Source: Syncephalastrum monosporum B8922
Lineage: Eukaryota > Mucoromycota > Mucoromycetes > Mucorales > Syncephalastraceae
Reading direction: 5' to 3'
NCBI GenBank assembly: GCA_000697355.1
Contig: JNEN01001248.1
Span: forward strand, 36,110-100,109
Length of the DNA stretch: 64,000 nucleotides
In this document: piece after piece, positions 46,989 through 57,673 of the stretch
How positions within the stretch are numbered: the stretch's first letter is position 1
How the letters are laid out: every line of letters begins with the position of its first letter
Position numbers and translations under genes: made by a program
Notes under the pieces: generated by a model
Seen by the model: only the letters and a program-made list of their open reading frames with translations
The model's database searches: none
What the model was told of the DNA's origin: nothing

Positions 46989-49217
46989 ATGCCGGCGTCA
47001 GTCTTTGTTTACTTCTCTAATCGAGTCCTCCACCGCTCATTCTCGCTCGCCTTCTTGTGTTCGCCATGTCCATTCGACCCGTCGCTGTCAAGGTACTATC
47101 CCATCGATTCCACTTACATAAATGTCACTCAACGATATGAATACACAACCCCAGTCGATGCCTCCATGTTTAGTTTTCTGCGCGAAATCAATGACCAAAC
47201 CAGCAATTCTAGTCCGAGTGCCACCAAAACCAAAAAGGCGCTGCAGCGACGTGTTCCTAAAAACGTGAGCGATCAAGTGGACCAGCACGTCCGATCGCCT
47301 CTTGCCATGCAGATCCACAGTTGCTTGGAAGCCGGCGAACGGGCCGAGGCTTGGGAGCTCTTTGACTCGACGGTGACGAACGTGTCGGTTCATCGCGTGC
47401 CGCATGTCGTGGCTGTCAAACTGCTTGACCTGCTCCTCAAGGACGTCAAGGCCATGTCGTTCAGGCACCGCATGACGGACGAAAAATACCTGCAACGGCT
47501 CGAGCTGCTTCTGCACCACGTACGAAAATCACCCGAGCTGTACAAGCGAAGGTCGTTCAATACCGTCCTTTATTCTTTTGGCAAGCTCGGTGCGATCGAG
47601 CGAGCCGAGACCGTGTTTCGCCACATGAAAACATACTGCAGCGAGCCACCGGACGCGCACACATTCAACATCCTCGCAGGTGTGTATGTCTACAACATGG
47701 ACTACGTCGACCGAGCCACACAGGACAGATACTTTGCCAAGACGTGGCACCTCCTGAAAACCATGACAGCCAGCGGCATCGAGCCAGACACGTCCACGTT
47801 CAACACCTTGTTGGGCGCGTGTGCAAAGACGCGAAACATACCCGACACGCTTGAGACCTGCCAAGCCATGGTCGACGCAGGCGTGCCCGTCAATCAGCGC
47901 ACCCTCAACATTGTCCTCAACATTTATGGTAAAACACGCAAGCAAGACGCCGAGGCGCAAGTCACACACTTGCTCCACTCCATTCTCGACCGTCTCGTCG
48001 ACACCGGCAAGAAACCAGACAGCATCACCTATGCCACCGCTATCAGGAATGCGATCCATAGCAAGGACATGGGCTCTGCCATGGAGATGGTCAAGAATAT
48101 GACGCACATCAAGATGCGTCTCAACGACTACATCCTGTCCCACCTGGTCCAGGGCTTTGTCCATGCCGGCGACCTTCAGCGTGCACATACCCTTCTCCAG
48201 GATATGGAGAAGGAGCCATACAGTCTTCAGCCGAACCGAGTGGCCTACACGAGTCTGATCCAGGGCTATGCAAAGACGCTCGAGATCGAGAAGGCCTACA
48301 AGATCTTTAGCGAAATGGTCGACAAGGGCGTCTCGTCTGACCTGGTTACCTACACCTGCCTTGCCAACATGGTCGTCAAGGCATCGGCCGGCACAGAGCT
48401 GCGAGAGACGATCGACCTCCTCGAGAACTATGGCAAACTTAATCCGCAATGTATGGACGGCGCAAGCCAGCTCGACCGCGCCGCACTGACCGTCTTGGTC
48501 GAAGCCCACGGTAAGGCCGGTGCATGGAATGCAAAGATGGCCGAAGCGGCGCTTGGCTACGAAGACCAGGAGCGGTCGTTCACCAAACGCGACTACCATG
48601 CCACCGCGGCCTATCAAGCCTACAATCAGATCCATGAACAGGGCGGCTGCGACGAGCAGGCCACCACCGCATTACTGACCGCGTATGCGCGGATGCGCAA
48701 GCCCAACCTGGCCTGGGCTCTCTGGCAGCGCCTCAAGGAAGAGCACACCCCGCTTGGTATCATCAACTACAATGCGCTCATCATGGCGTTCGTGAACGAT
48801 CAAGTATGGTATCCCATGGCCAAGAACGTGTTTGAAGACATGGTCGGAGCCGCTGTATTCCCTGGGTCCCAGCGCGAGCCCAGTCCGCTCCGCGTCCAAC
48901 CTGACCTGGCGACCTTTGACATGCTGCTGCACGGTGCACACCACGCAGATGATCATCCGAGCGTGCGGCGGTTATGGCTGTCGCCGTACCGGCCCACACC
49001 TCAGCTGACGGAAGACTTGGCATCGCATATACCTCATGGCCTCCTGGTTCGGTCATACTATTACGCCATGCACGCCTTCTTAAAAGCCAATGATCCTGAC
49101 ACCGCCCGTACCGTGCATGCTGAATACCTCACCCTCCCGCGACCGCAACTCTCTGCACACAGTTATATGCTCAGGATTGCCAAGCTCGACATAGATGCAC
49201 CCTCCACCTCTTTGTAA
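46989..49217 (+). CDS. Large mitochondrial PPR protein (intronless)
   Basis: Single exon, 742 aa from the first in-frame ATG at 46989 (the frame is open a little further upstream without ATG). The N-terminus (MPASVFVYFSNRVLHRSFSL) is basic and hydrophobic, consistent with mitochondrial import. At least ten PPR units at 35-residue spacing are visible, such as FNTVLYSFGKLGAIERAETV, TFNTLLGACAKTRNIPDTLE, AYTSLIQGYAKTLEIEKAYK and TYTCLANMVVKASAGT. Such arrays bind organellar mRNA in a base-specific way. Lack of introns is unusual beside the intron-rich neighbours but common for long PPR genes. Its stop is 67 bp from the stop of convergent Pso2, so the 3' UTRs probably overlap. Confidence 0.88.
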   Translation: MPASVFVYFSNRVLHRSFSLAFLCSPCPFDPSLSRYYPIDSTYINVTQRYEYTTPVDASMFSFLREINDQTSNSSPSATKTKKALQRRVPKNVSDQVDQHVRSPLAMQIHSCLEAGERAEAWELFDSTVTNVSVHRVPHVVAVKLLDLLLKDVKAMSFRHRMTDEKYLQRLELLLHHVRKSPELYKRRSFNTVLYSFGKLGAIERAETVFRHMKTYCSEPPDAHTFNILAGVYVYNMDYVDRATQDRYFAKTWHLLKTMTASGIEPDTSTFNTLLGACAKTRNIPDTLETCQAMVDAGVPVNQRTLNIVLNIYGKTRKQDAEAQVTHLLHSILDRLVDTGKKPDSITYATAIRNAIHSKDMGSAMEMVKNMTHIKMRLNDYILSHLVQGFVHAGDLQRAHTLLQDMEKEPYSLQPNRVAYTSLIQGYAKTLEIEKAYKIFSEMVDKGVSSDLVTYTCLANMVVKASAGTELRETIDLLENYGKLNPQCMDGASQLDRAALTVLVEAHGKAGAWNAKMAEAALGYEDQERSFTKRDYHATAAYQAYNQIHEQGGCDEQATTALLTAYARMRKPNLAWALWQRLKEEHTPLGIINYNALIMAFVNDQVWYPMAKNVFEDMVGAAVFPGSQREPSPLRVQPDLATFDMLLHGAHHADDHPSVRRLWLSPYRPTPQLTEDLASHIPHGLLVRSYYYAMHAFLKANDPDTARTVHAEYLTLPRPQLSAHSYMLRIAKLDIDAPSTSL

Positions 49218-49284
49218 ATAAAGAAAAAAGAAAAAGAAAAAGAAACTATATACAAGCAAATACTTTTGTACACATCACCGCATT

Positions 49285-51449
49285 CTACCAGTAATCTTGA
49301 TTTCGATACGGGATGGGCTCGCCCCCCTGCTTCCGTTCCTTTTGCCAGGCATCGAGGAACCCCGCCATCTTTTGACGCGTCTCGGGTCTGCCGACGTTGA
49401 CGGTGGGTATGATGCGGCGAATGTCGAGGCTACCGATGAAGGCGGCGAGTTCGCGGAAACTTGAATGTTCTGAATAGGGCACGCCATACATTTGGATGGT
49501 GGGGGTGGACTTTGTCTGTGGCTGTAATGTCAATTTCTGGCTTTCCCGAGGGAAGGCCGTGATGTGGGCAAGTGAAGTCGATGTTGTGGCGGACGACGCG
49601 TTGCCCCGGAAGGTCCAGCCTGTGGGGCGAAAGGCGACGATACGGGTAAAGTCATTTTTAAAGGGTTCAAGATATTCCTGAAGCGCCTAGGGGGGGATAT
49701 TTGTCAATAACCGTCCTTTCATTTCATCATCCCCTTTACCAACTCACCTCGAGTTTGATCTGACTGAGCGGTACAATGTGCACCTGTGCCTCCCGAGGTT
49801 GATCCGTGAGCAGCGCCAGCATGTCTGGATGATCCTGACACTTCAAGATGCGTCTCTTTGCATAGTTGGCATAGATTTTGCTGTCCAGCAGCTTGGCCAG
49901 TTCTGTCGCTGGCAGTAAGTATTCATCTGTTTCGGGATGGATCTATTTTATATCTCTTACGGTAAACCAGCTTTTCCTTGCCAATCAGGTACGTGCCCAC
50001 CACGACCAGGAGCCTGTCCTTGGTTTTATCCGCCGCCGAATCGGCCGAACGCGGGGCGAGCCACGATGAAAGACGACCCTGCCCTTGCTGTGTTTTACCC
50101 GTCACGCTGTCCTGGACGATCCGGCATGCGGCCTCGATGGCTTCTTCCTGGGCAGGAAAGGTGTGGCTCGGACTTAGGTAGGTCGTGTCCAGATAGAGGA
50201 CCTGGATACCAGCGCGGTTGGCTTCTTGGATGGCCGGGTGCAGCACCATCTTGGGGCAGGCTCGGAAGTCTCCCGTATGGAGGTAATAGCGCGGTGGAAT
50301 GCCCCGCTGTTGGTGCTTGAATAGAAAGAGCACCGAGCCCGGGCAATGATTCGCATCGATCAAGGTGACATCGAGGCTTTCATCGATCGGACACGCCTGG
50401 TTCATGGGCAGCGGCTGGAGATAATTGGGAGCGACGCCGAGCTGCTGGACGACCAGCTTGGCTGTCACACTCGAGCAATAGATGGGTCCATGCGTCCAGG
50501 TCTTGTTCAAGCCGTGGTAATGATCACTGTGGAAGTGGGACAAGAAGTAGCCTTCGCAGGGTTGGATCTTGCCATACGAAAATGCATCGACGACGTATGG
50601 TGTATCTATACGGAGTCAGTCAAAAAGGCGTCCACGCAGAAGGCTGAAAACGAGAAAGTTACCTTGTATACGCTTGTAGAAAGGACAGGGACGGCGTTGT
50701 GGGGTGGACGTGCTTTCTCTTGCGAGAGCGGATGCATTTTCCTGATCTGGTACGGGCAGGGTCGCCAGGATTGGCTCTGGTTTCTCGTAACCTAGACGAC
50801 GGACACTCGACTGTGCTTTCTCTTTGCCTTTGTTGTTGGCTTGCGTTTCTTGTGGACACTGATTCTCCACTTGTATTAACTCATGAAACACTGCGGGACG
50901 TGGGCTTTCAGTCTCGGTTGCGCTGGAAGGTTTGCTTGAATCGCTCTCGAAAGCCGCTTCCGATGCCCCTGGAGCAGCGCTACGTGCCTCGTCTCGACCC
51001 GACGCTTCAAGCGCATCAATACAAGCGTTTACATGCTCTTCAAACTGGTCCATGTTGCTTGCAGTGACATTGGCAGAGCACACCGGGCATGATTCAGGGA
51101 CGGGTGTGTTCCTGGCTGACAAGGACGATGTTGCCTCTGAACTACACCGAGGGACAACATTGTTGTCGTACGCCTTGGAGAGTCGGATAGCCTCATCGAG
51201 CTCGTCGTCAATGCGATTAGCAATCTTGAAGTTTTTCTCCTGCTCTTCATTGGAGAGGCGAATGGCCTCTTCCAGTTGATCTTGGAACGACGCTTTTGTC
51301 TTTTGGGGCGTAGGACGTTGGTGTGAGGCAGCAAAGAGGTCGCGTATAGAGACGGACGAGGTGGATTTGTCTGGAGCGTTTTGACCGCGGCTTCGTTTGG
51401 AGGTGCTGGCGTCGCGCGCTCCGGTCGTTTTGCGCTTGGGACCAAACAT
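49285..51449 (-). CDS. pso2: DNA interstrand cross-link repair nuclease Pso2/Snm1 (metallo-beta-lactamase, beta-CASP)
   Basis: Four exons, 670 aa: 51449-50663, 50605-49961, 49926-49748, 49686-49285. The N-terminal third is disordered and holds two UIM-like helices (LEEAIRLSNEEQEK and ELDEAIRLSKAYDN). A UBZ4 zinc finger follows (C121-x2-C124, H139, C143: CPVCSANV and FEEHVNACID). The catalytic part has the metal-binding HFHSDHYHGL, DANHCPGSVLFLF, LHTGDFRA and DTTYLSP, and the terminal YGVPYSEHSSF and TVNVGR. This is a 5'-3' exonuclease that digests past interstrand cross-links. UIM-like helices plus UBZ suggest ubiquitin-guided recruitment. The frame before 51449 has no ATG. Its start lies 54 bp from repeat copy A. 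Confidence 0.93.
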
Positions 51450-51502
51450 GCTTTTGCTGCGCAAAGCGTGCTTGGAAATCTGTTGAAAGAGAGGGAAAAA
51501 AA

Positions 51503-51855
51503 AAGTGCTTCACGCTACACAAAATCCGCCCAAAATGCATATTGCTTTCTGTATCCTAGTAGCACACAGTATATCTTGAACAGAAACATAATACCGAGAA
51601 AGAAATTAGCAAGTTGGGTCACCCAAATTCATAATTCTATAGACTACCGAGTCGCTTTCATGATAACTTACAATATTCGCAACATAGGTCATAACCAGCT
51701 GTTGCAAGTCAAGGAATGAATGTCGGAGTTGCCTTTTGGAGCGCAAGTTGGGTGGGTTCATGGTGGCTGCGCACGAAAGAAACGTCTATCGGCTATATTT
51801 CTTTCTTTCTTTTGTCTTCTCTGCTGTATTCTTATTTATATACACGCATATACAC
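51503..51855. repeat. Direct repeat copy A (~350 bp), in the Pso2 promoter
   Basis: Begins AAGTGCTTCACGCTACACAA and ends near ACACGCATATACAC. It matches 53856-54204 in the same orientation over its whole length with scattered differences. A 112-bp block (51721-51832) appears identical to 54072-54183. It lies directly upstream of the Pso2 start on the minus strand. There are no coding signatures; a short frame inside it is interrupted in this copy. Confidence 0.92.
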
Positions 51856-52059
51856 TCTAAGTAGTATTTCGCCGAAAATGATGTCAGTGCCCGACAAAGA
51901 AAAAAAATGAAAGTCGGTTCACGGAGGAAAAAGCGCAACGCAGAAAGAGCTTCGAAAAACCCCACGTCACTTAAAGAGTCGCGCCTCTTTTTAGTTCAAA
52001 TATGTTGGAGGCATCGAAGTGTCCAAGACCACACTTCATCGGTTCGTAGAAATGTGTGG

Positions 52060-52292
52060 CCACGGGAACCTTAAGTGAGGCTACCGGGGGCACTGGGAAC
52101 CTCACGTGAGGCTAGGCGAGGCCCTGGGAGCCTTACATGAGGCTAGCTACCTGAGGCCCTGGGAGCCGTACGTGAGGCTAGCTGCCTGAGGCCCTGAGAG
52201 CCTTACGTGAGGCTAGCTGCCTGAGGCCCTGAGAGCCTTACGTGAGGCTATGGGAACCTTACGTGAGGCTATGGGAACCTTACGTGAGGCTA
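52060..52292. repeat. Tandem imperfect-palindrome repeat array
   Basis: Eight copies of a core resembling GCCTTACGTGAGGC, itself a near-perfect inverted repeat around ACGT. The central copies sit in ~35-bp units that also contain TAGCTGCCTGAGGCCCT; the last copies are in ~21-bp units. The array is much more GC-rich than its surroundings. Confidence 0.88.
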
Positions 52293-52399
52293 CAGCATTT
52301 CCAGATAATGAACTCGTTTTAGAATGGATAATGTGCGAGTTTGACTTGATTATAAGTCATTTTCACAGAGAACAGATTGTTTTCAGAGACTCAAACGTT

Positions 52400-52592
52400 A
52401 TGGCATATCACAACGGCTCTCCATTGCGACAATTGTCCAAACCTATCAAAATAACCCAATTCCAAGCTCTTAGATGCTTCGCTGATTCGTGTCATCAATT
52501 TCTGGCTTTCCAAGAAACAGTTGCGTCTTACTTTACTCGGAACAGTCCAAAAAATTTAATAGGATTGAGTCTAGGCGAATGTGATGGGAGCT
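52400..52592 (-). mobile_element. Degenerate Tc1/mariner-type transposase fragment
   Basis: Read on the minus strand from 52590, the codons give LPSHSPRLNPIKFFGLFRVK. This resembles the LPPYSPxLNPIExFW motif that carries the last catalytic acid of DDE transposases of Tc1/mariner elements. The following codons keep family-like composition (AKHLRAWNWV) but contain several stops, and the acidic residue after NPI is Lys. No upstream catalytic core or terminal inverted repeats could be joined to it. I read it as a dead remnant. Confidence 0.55.
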
Positions 52593-52599
52593 AAAGGCA

Positions 52600-53165
52600 C
52601 GTCGATATCCTCTAGATTCACAAATATACCGCGAAACATCTTCAGCTTTATAAATAGCAGCGTTACTACGTGCTCCATTGGACACTACAGGACTTGGTAT
52701 GGAGGAATCCGGCCAACCACTGCATATCTCTGGATTTTTGCGCGCTTCCATCGTCGATTCGCTCGTCCATCTGAGCTGAATATTGTCGTCAGGCGCATCG
52801 AACAGACCACCAAGGAAGGGATCATTGTAACGCGTCGATAATTCCAGCTCATTTGCATCTTCTTCCATGGAGGTGGAAGGTAGCTTACGGGGCAAGGCTC
52901 CGTGCGGTAGCACGCTTCACGTCGCGAGATACGAGAGGCAGCCAAGTCGTCCGTGATGGTCAAACGCTTGGCGATCAAGATACATATAACTGACTTTCTT
53001 CAACGTTCAATGAAGCAGTCAGATCCGATGGTGCTGACGAGACTTTTGACTTGGTCCATGTTGAAGTGAGGCTGCATGTCAGAAGGAAGATGGTCCGGAA
53101 CGAGGAGCGAGACATGCGAGGCAGCCCAGTGCTGACGGCAAATGATCTTCCAAGGACAATTTCCA
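52600..53165 (-). pseudogene. Decayed gene fragment of unknown, possibly Mucorales-expanded family
   Basis: Two protein-like minus-strand pieces are visible: one containing HLPSDMQPHFNMDQVKSLVS (about 53050-53120), and one containing NELELSTRYNDPFLGGLFD, then IQLRWTSES and EARKNPEI (about 52700-52860). They are in different frames separated by stops. The second piece reminds me of a multicopy family of unknown function in Mucorales genomes with ELELxTRYxDPFLxGLFD, but this is from memory. It runs directly into the transposase remnant, suggesting nested decay. Confidence 0.35.
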
Positions 53166-53282
53166 TCGATGATCACGCTCTGACACTGAATACCGGCCAG
53201 AATTCTTCATCCTGACACTTATACCAGTGTTCAATCGTCAATCCATCGAAGCTTCAGCTTCAGGTTTCAGTTCTTTGAAGCT

Positions 53283-53599
53283 TCATGTATCAATTTCAAA
53301 GTATCGGTTCATCGAAGCTTCAAGTTCAAGCACAGGAATACCCGATTCTTGGGTGGTTACAAAGTGATCGCTGCAAAACGGGCATGCGAAGCGCTCTGAA
53401 ACACCTTCTTGCTGGCCTTCGAGATGGACAAATGTGAAATGCTTGTTATTGCGGCGACGAGGTTCCTACCTGTAACCGACAAACTATAATGGTGAGTTGT
53501 CTTAAAATGATCGCGGAGGCGCCATGTTTGCTTGTAAGTAGCAGAACATCCTTGTACAAAACACTTGTTGGACGGACGGGTACGCTTCGGCGGAGGCAT
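53283..53599 (-). CDS. Possible small two-exon C2H2 zinc-finger protein, perhaps decayed
   Basis: Putative exons 53599-53470 and 53395-53283 give 80 aa. The start MPPPKRTRPSNKCFVQGCSA leads into one C2H2-like finger (C-x4-C-x12-H-x4-H, ending HFKTTHH). Splicing at gtaggaac and tttcag adds ERFACPFCSDHF, the first half of a second finger with no following histidine pair. The missing half-finger and the repeat-rich setting suggest a truncated or dying gene. Sequence just beyond it (about 53220-53340) carries several GAAGCTTCAA-like repeats. Function unknown. Confidence 0.35.
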
Positions 53600-53799
53600 G
53601 CAGCGATGTGACAAGTTGTTGGCCGAAGGAACAAGTTAGAAGAGAAAAGTGTAACAAGCCGTGGGAGCGGATTTAGGTGACCGAAAATTGAGTGGAGGTT
53701 GTGATGACCCGTAGCCGCAGGCGTAGGGGCTCACTCGCATCCGGAACGCAATCGAAGTGTCAGCCATGGACGAAGCGAAGCGAGTCCCACGTCTTGGAA

Positions 53800-53803
<4 letters not shown>

Positions 53804-53837
<34 letters not shown>

Positions 53838-53855
53838 AAAAGAAAAAGAAAAATG
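53804..53855. repeat. A32 homopolymer followed by GAAAAA repeats
   Basis: Thirty-two consecutive A, then three GAAAAA-type units, immediately before direct repeat copy B. Copy A has only a short A9 run at the matching place. It may be a retroposition tail or slippage expansion. Confidence 0.88.
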
Positions 53856-54204
53856 AAGTGCTTCATGCTACACAAAACCCGCCCAAAATGCATATCGCTT
53901 TTAGTAGCACACAGTATATCTTGGACAGAAACAAATACCGAGAGAGAAATTAGCAAGTTGGGTCACCCAGAATCATAATTCATTATTCGATGGACCACCG
54001 AATCCCTTTCATTGTAACTTACGGTATTCGCAACATAGGTCATAACCAGCTACTGCAAGTGGACGAATGGATGTCGGAGTTGCCTTTTGGAGCGCAAGTT
54101 GGGTGGGTTCATGGTGGCTGCGCACGAAAGAAACGTCTATCGGCTATATTTCTTTCTTTCTTTTGTCTTCTCTGCTGTATTCTGGCGCATACACGCATAT
54201 ACAA
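53856..54204. repeat. Direct repeat copy B (~350 bp), in the Set2 promoter
   Basis: Second copy of the 51503-51855 sequence in the same orientation, ending about 40 bp before the Set2 start codon at 54243. The right-hand 112 bp (54072-54183) appear identical to copy A; the left half shows scattered substitutions and small indels. Confidence 0.92.
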
Positions 54205-54242
54205 GCATACAGACAGACCACAAGCTCCTATTCTACTGTGAC

Positions 54243-57200
54243 ATGCAGAACGATGCTTGCTCCAGGTACTGGTTACTGCCATGAGCTCAACTGTGACTGA
54301 CGAACCCTCACAACGACCTTCCTCGCAGCTCTCGCACTGGTTCAGCATACACATTTGAGAGGAGGTCATCGGATGAGGGTAAGTCTGCAAGTCCACATTG
54401 ACAGTCGTTATTATCATGGCATGGGTATGCTGACACTCTACAGACGAAACTTACCAACAGGACTCCTGGCGCCAAACCCGAAGGCTGAAAGCGAAAGACC
54501 ATCAAGATCACCGCAACATGGATATCCACCCGATTGAAGAATCCCAGACCGACACCCGAGATGCCCACGGGCCCCCAGATTACCAATACGCGGATGGCGA
54601 AGAGAAAAATGGTAAGACAGTGAGGAAAAGGGAAATTGGGTGAACGCGCGTGTTGATCCCGTACCCGTCGCTGTCAGATGCGTCCCAGGATGCGTCTTCC
54701 GCTCTTGAACTGCCGTCGGCCACGGCAGAAGCCATGCACCGATACGAGACAATCACAGAGAGTATCTATATTGGCTCCGCCACCGGAAGGTCTATTGCAT
54801 CCGAGTCGATGCCATGCGAGTGCAAATTCGACCCGGGCGAGGATGATATCGGTGCTGCGTGTGGCGACGACAACTATTGTATCAACCGAATGATGTTTAT
54901 GGAATGCATCATGGATGACTGTCCTTGCGGAAGATACTGCCGCAACCGACGCTTCCAGCTCAAGCAGTATGCGCGTGTAGATGTCATCAAGACGGAGAAA
55001 AAAGGATATGGCCTCAGAGCCCTGACCGATCTGCCGGGGTAAGTATCGCATATATGGGGCAATCAGTGAAAAAGGAAAGAAGGCTCACACGTATGAAGGA
55101 ACTCGTTTATCATGGAGTACATTGGCGAGGTTATTCCCAATACAGAGTTCGTGCGCCGGACGCACGTGTACGAGCAAGAAGGCGTCGAGCATTATTACTT
55201 CATGACCCTTAAAACGGACGAGGTAACGGCTCGCTGGGCTGTGCTTTGAATTGTTGTATTTACATGCACATGTTAGATCATTGATGCGACGCGTAAGGGC
55301 TGTCTAGCGCGATTTATCAATCATTCCTGCAACCCCAACTGCGTGACCCAGAAATGGGTGATTGGCAAATCCATGCGTGTTGGCCTTTTCACGGGTCGCG
55401 ATATCAAAGCCGGCGAAGAGCTCACGTTTGACTACAAGTTTGAACGCTACGGGTAAGCAAAACATGGGACAGGATTTATGGTAACTCACAGAGCATACGC
55501 TAGCGCTGTGGCTCAGGTGTGCCATTGTGGAGAGCCCAATTGCAAGGGCTATATTGGTGGGGCGTCGCCGATGTACGACAGCCGTGCTCTAAGAGGCCCG
55601 CGCATGCAGCTTGAATACGACGAGGAAGAAGAGGATCTTGCCGAAGTACGTAAACCAAAGAAGTCCCCCCGCCGGCCCAGCTCGCAGCCACTGGATGATC
55701 CAGATGAGGTGCTTGAGTTTGTCAAGAAAATGCTCGACTCGGTGGGCAAAGCCACTCTTGTGCGCGAACTCCTGCAACGACTCGAACTCACCAACGCCGA
55801 AAGCTCACTCGGCAAAGAGGTGCTACGCAAGTTCGTCCGTCTGCACGGTCTCAGGATGCTTAAATTCTGGCTTGGTGAATGGAAAAACGACCAGGAAATG
55901 GTTGAAAAGGTAAGATTTGGCAAATGGCGCTCTATCAGGATTTTGACAGGTTTTTCCTTCAAGGTCCTTCGTATCTTGAAGCAGCTTCCCTTATCCAACC
56001 GGAATGGTCTCGAGGATGCTGACATGTTTGAGTTCGTCGGCAAGCTTACGAATCACGAGAACGAGGACATTGCTGAGCTGGCCAGCGGTCTTTTGGAGGA
56101 CTGGCAAGAGCTCAAACACGTCTATCGTATTCCAAAGAGACCTGTAAGTCAAGTAATTTGGTTTTGGTATGCCTTTTCTAAAAAAAACGCTCTTTTATGT
56201 AGTACGGTAAATCTCAGAATGAGGCTGATGCAACTACTGGAGATGCAGCTTCTACTCTAGCTGCCGCCGGTCTCGGGAAAAATGGAAGCTATGGTTCGAC
56301 ACAGCTTCTGTTTGACCGCGACGAGGACTATTACGAGTACATTCCACTCACAGTCACGAGCACCATGTTGGAGCATTTAATGCGCTATCCACCCAAGATC
56401 GCGATACCTACCGCACCTCGTGCGATGCTCGATTGGTCTGCGTCCTATTCTGCAGATGCATGGTATCAGCACTACGCTTATTATGGTGCGCCTGCGGCTG
56501 CAGCAGCTGGTGTACCTGGTGCGTACACTAGTGTGGATGCCACGGAGGCGCAGACGCCTGTGTATGCTACCGAATATGGGGATCAAGCACAGCAATTGCA
56601 GCAGCAGCAGCAACAACAAGAACAAGAAATGCAACAGCAACAACAGCAGCAACAGCAGCAACAGCAACAGCAACCGTCGGTCGTTATCCAACCAAATGTG
56701 GGCGAAACAGAGGATCAAGGTACAGTCACGTCGGCTGAGTCTTCGGTGGTCGATACGGCCACACCTGTTGCACCTGGCAAGCCACGTAAGGTACCGGCCA
56801 ACTGGCGAGCCGCCACAGCCGAGAATGGGGCTACGTATTATTACAATATTGTGACCAAGAAAACACAATGGGAGTTCCCAGAGGAAAAGGCAAGCTCCAT
56901 TGAGGGCGTGAATCAGGACCAAATCGATGGTCTTGTACAACAAGCCATGTTGCGGAAGCGGCAAACGAGCGGGGCGAGTCCGACTACGTCGGTCCAGAGC
57001 CGAGCACATGCGTCCTCCTCTTCTCCTACTGTAGCAACACCCGCCTCTGGAAAGGATATCGCGAGCGAAGGTTGGGACGAGGTAGAGCTGAAAAAGGAAG
57101 TAGGCAAGGTGGTGACCAAGTACTTGACGGTCAAGCACCAAGGCCTGTGGAAAGGTGACAAGCGGCTATTTAAGGATTTGGCGCGTATGGTATGCAAGCT

Positions 57201-57399
57201 ACAAAAGACAAAAGACAAAAGACAAAAGGATGGATTTGCCTAACCCATTGCTACTGGCTAGATTACCCATCATGTGGTCGACTGTGAGCTAAAAGCAAAG
57301 CGAAAGATGACAGGCATGACCAGCGCTTTCAGGGCCAAAATTGAAAAACTCATTGATACCCATGGCGCTGATTTTGCTCAGAAAATACAAGCTCGCTAG
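54243..57399 (+). CDS. set2: Set2 histone H3 lysine-36 methyltransferase
   Basis: Ten exons, 870 aa: 54243-54265, 54329-54378, 54444-54611, 54678-55038, 55099-55222, 55277-55452, 55504-55909, 55964-56143, 56203-57189, 57262-57399. The AWS domain is at about 127-175 ([26 protein letters not shown]). The SET domain has [25 protein letters not shown] and [11 protein letters not shown], followed by post-[14 protein letters not shown] poly-Gln tract, a WW domain at about 695-725 ([18 protein letters not shown]) and a C-terminal SRI domain for phospho-CTD binding ([17 protein letters not shown]) complete the Set2 layout. It methylates H3K36 behind elongating RNA polymerase II. Exon 1 is 23 nt (MQNDACS); I chose it because its join restores frame. 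The promoter is repeat copy B. Confidence 0.95.
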
Positions 57400-57673
57400 A
57401 AAACCTGCACTTCAACCCATATTTTTTCTGTGTCACGCTATTGTAGATTTGAGTTTCTTGCTATGATAGGTCGTGAAAAGGGTAGACAGGTCCCTTTATA
57501 CCACTATCATGGAGGAAACTTTAAAATACATTGTATCGTTTAGTTATTCGTACATTATCAGCATGGGCGCGAATCATAATAAATTTTATTTGGGGGAGGA
57601 TTCACACGCACACTTTTTTTTCCCTTCACCTGGCAGCCATTCGAGCCATCCCAGAAAGCAGCGTGTTTTGTCG

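Noticed and set aside
52250..52594. Plus-strand 114-codon frame with protein-like composition
   Set aside because: It is the antisense of the transposase LNPI remnant and begins inside the tandem palindrome array.
51503..54204. The two direct repeats as LTRs of a retrotransposon
   Set aside because: No gag/pol-like coding, primer-binding site or polypurine tract lies between them, and the outer edges coincide with the promoters of two conserved genes.
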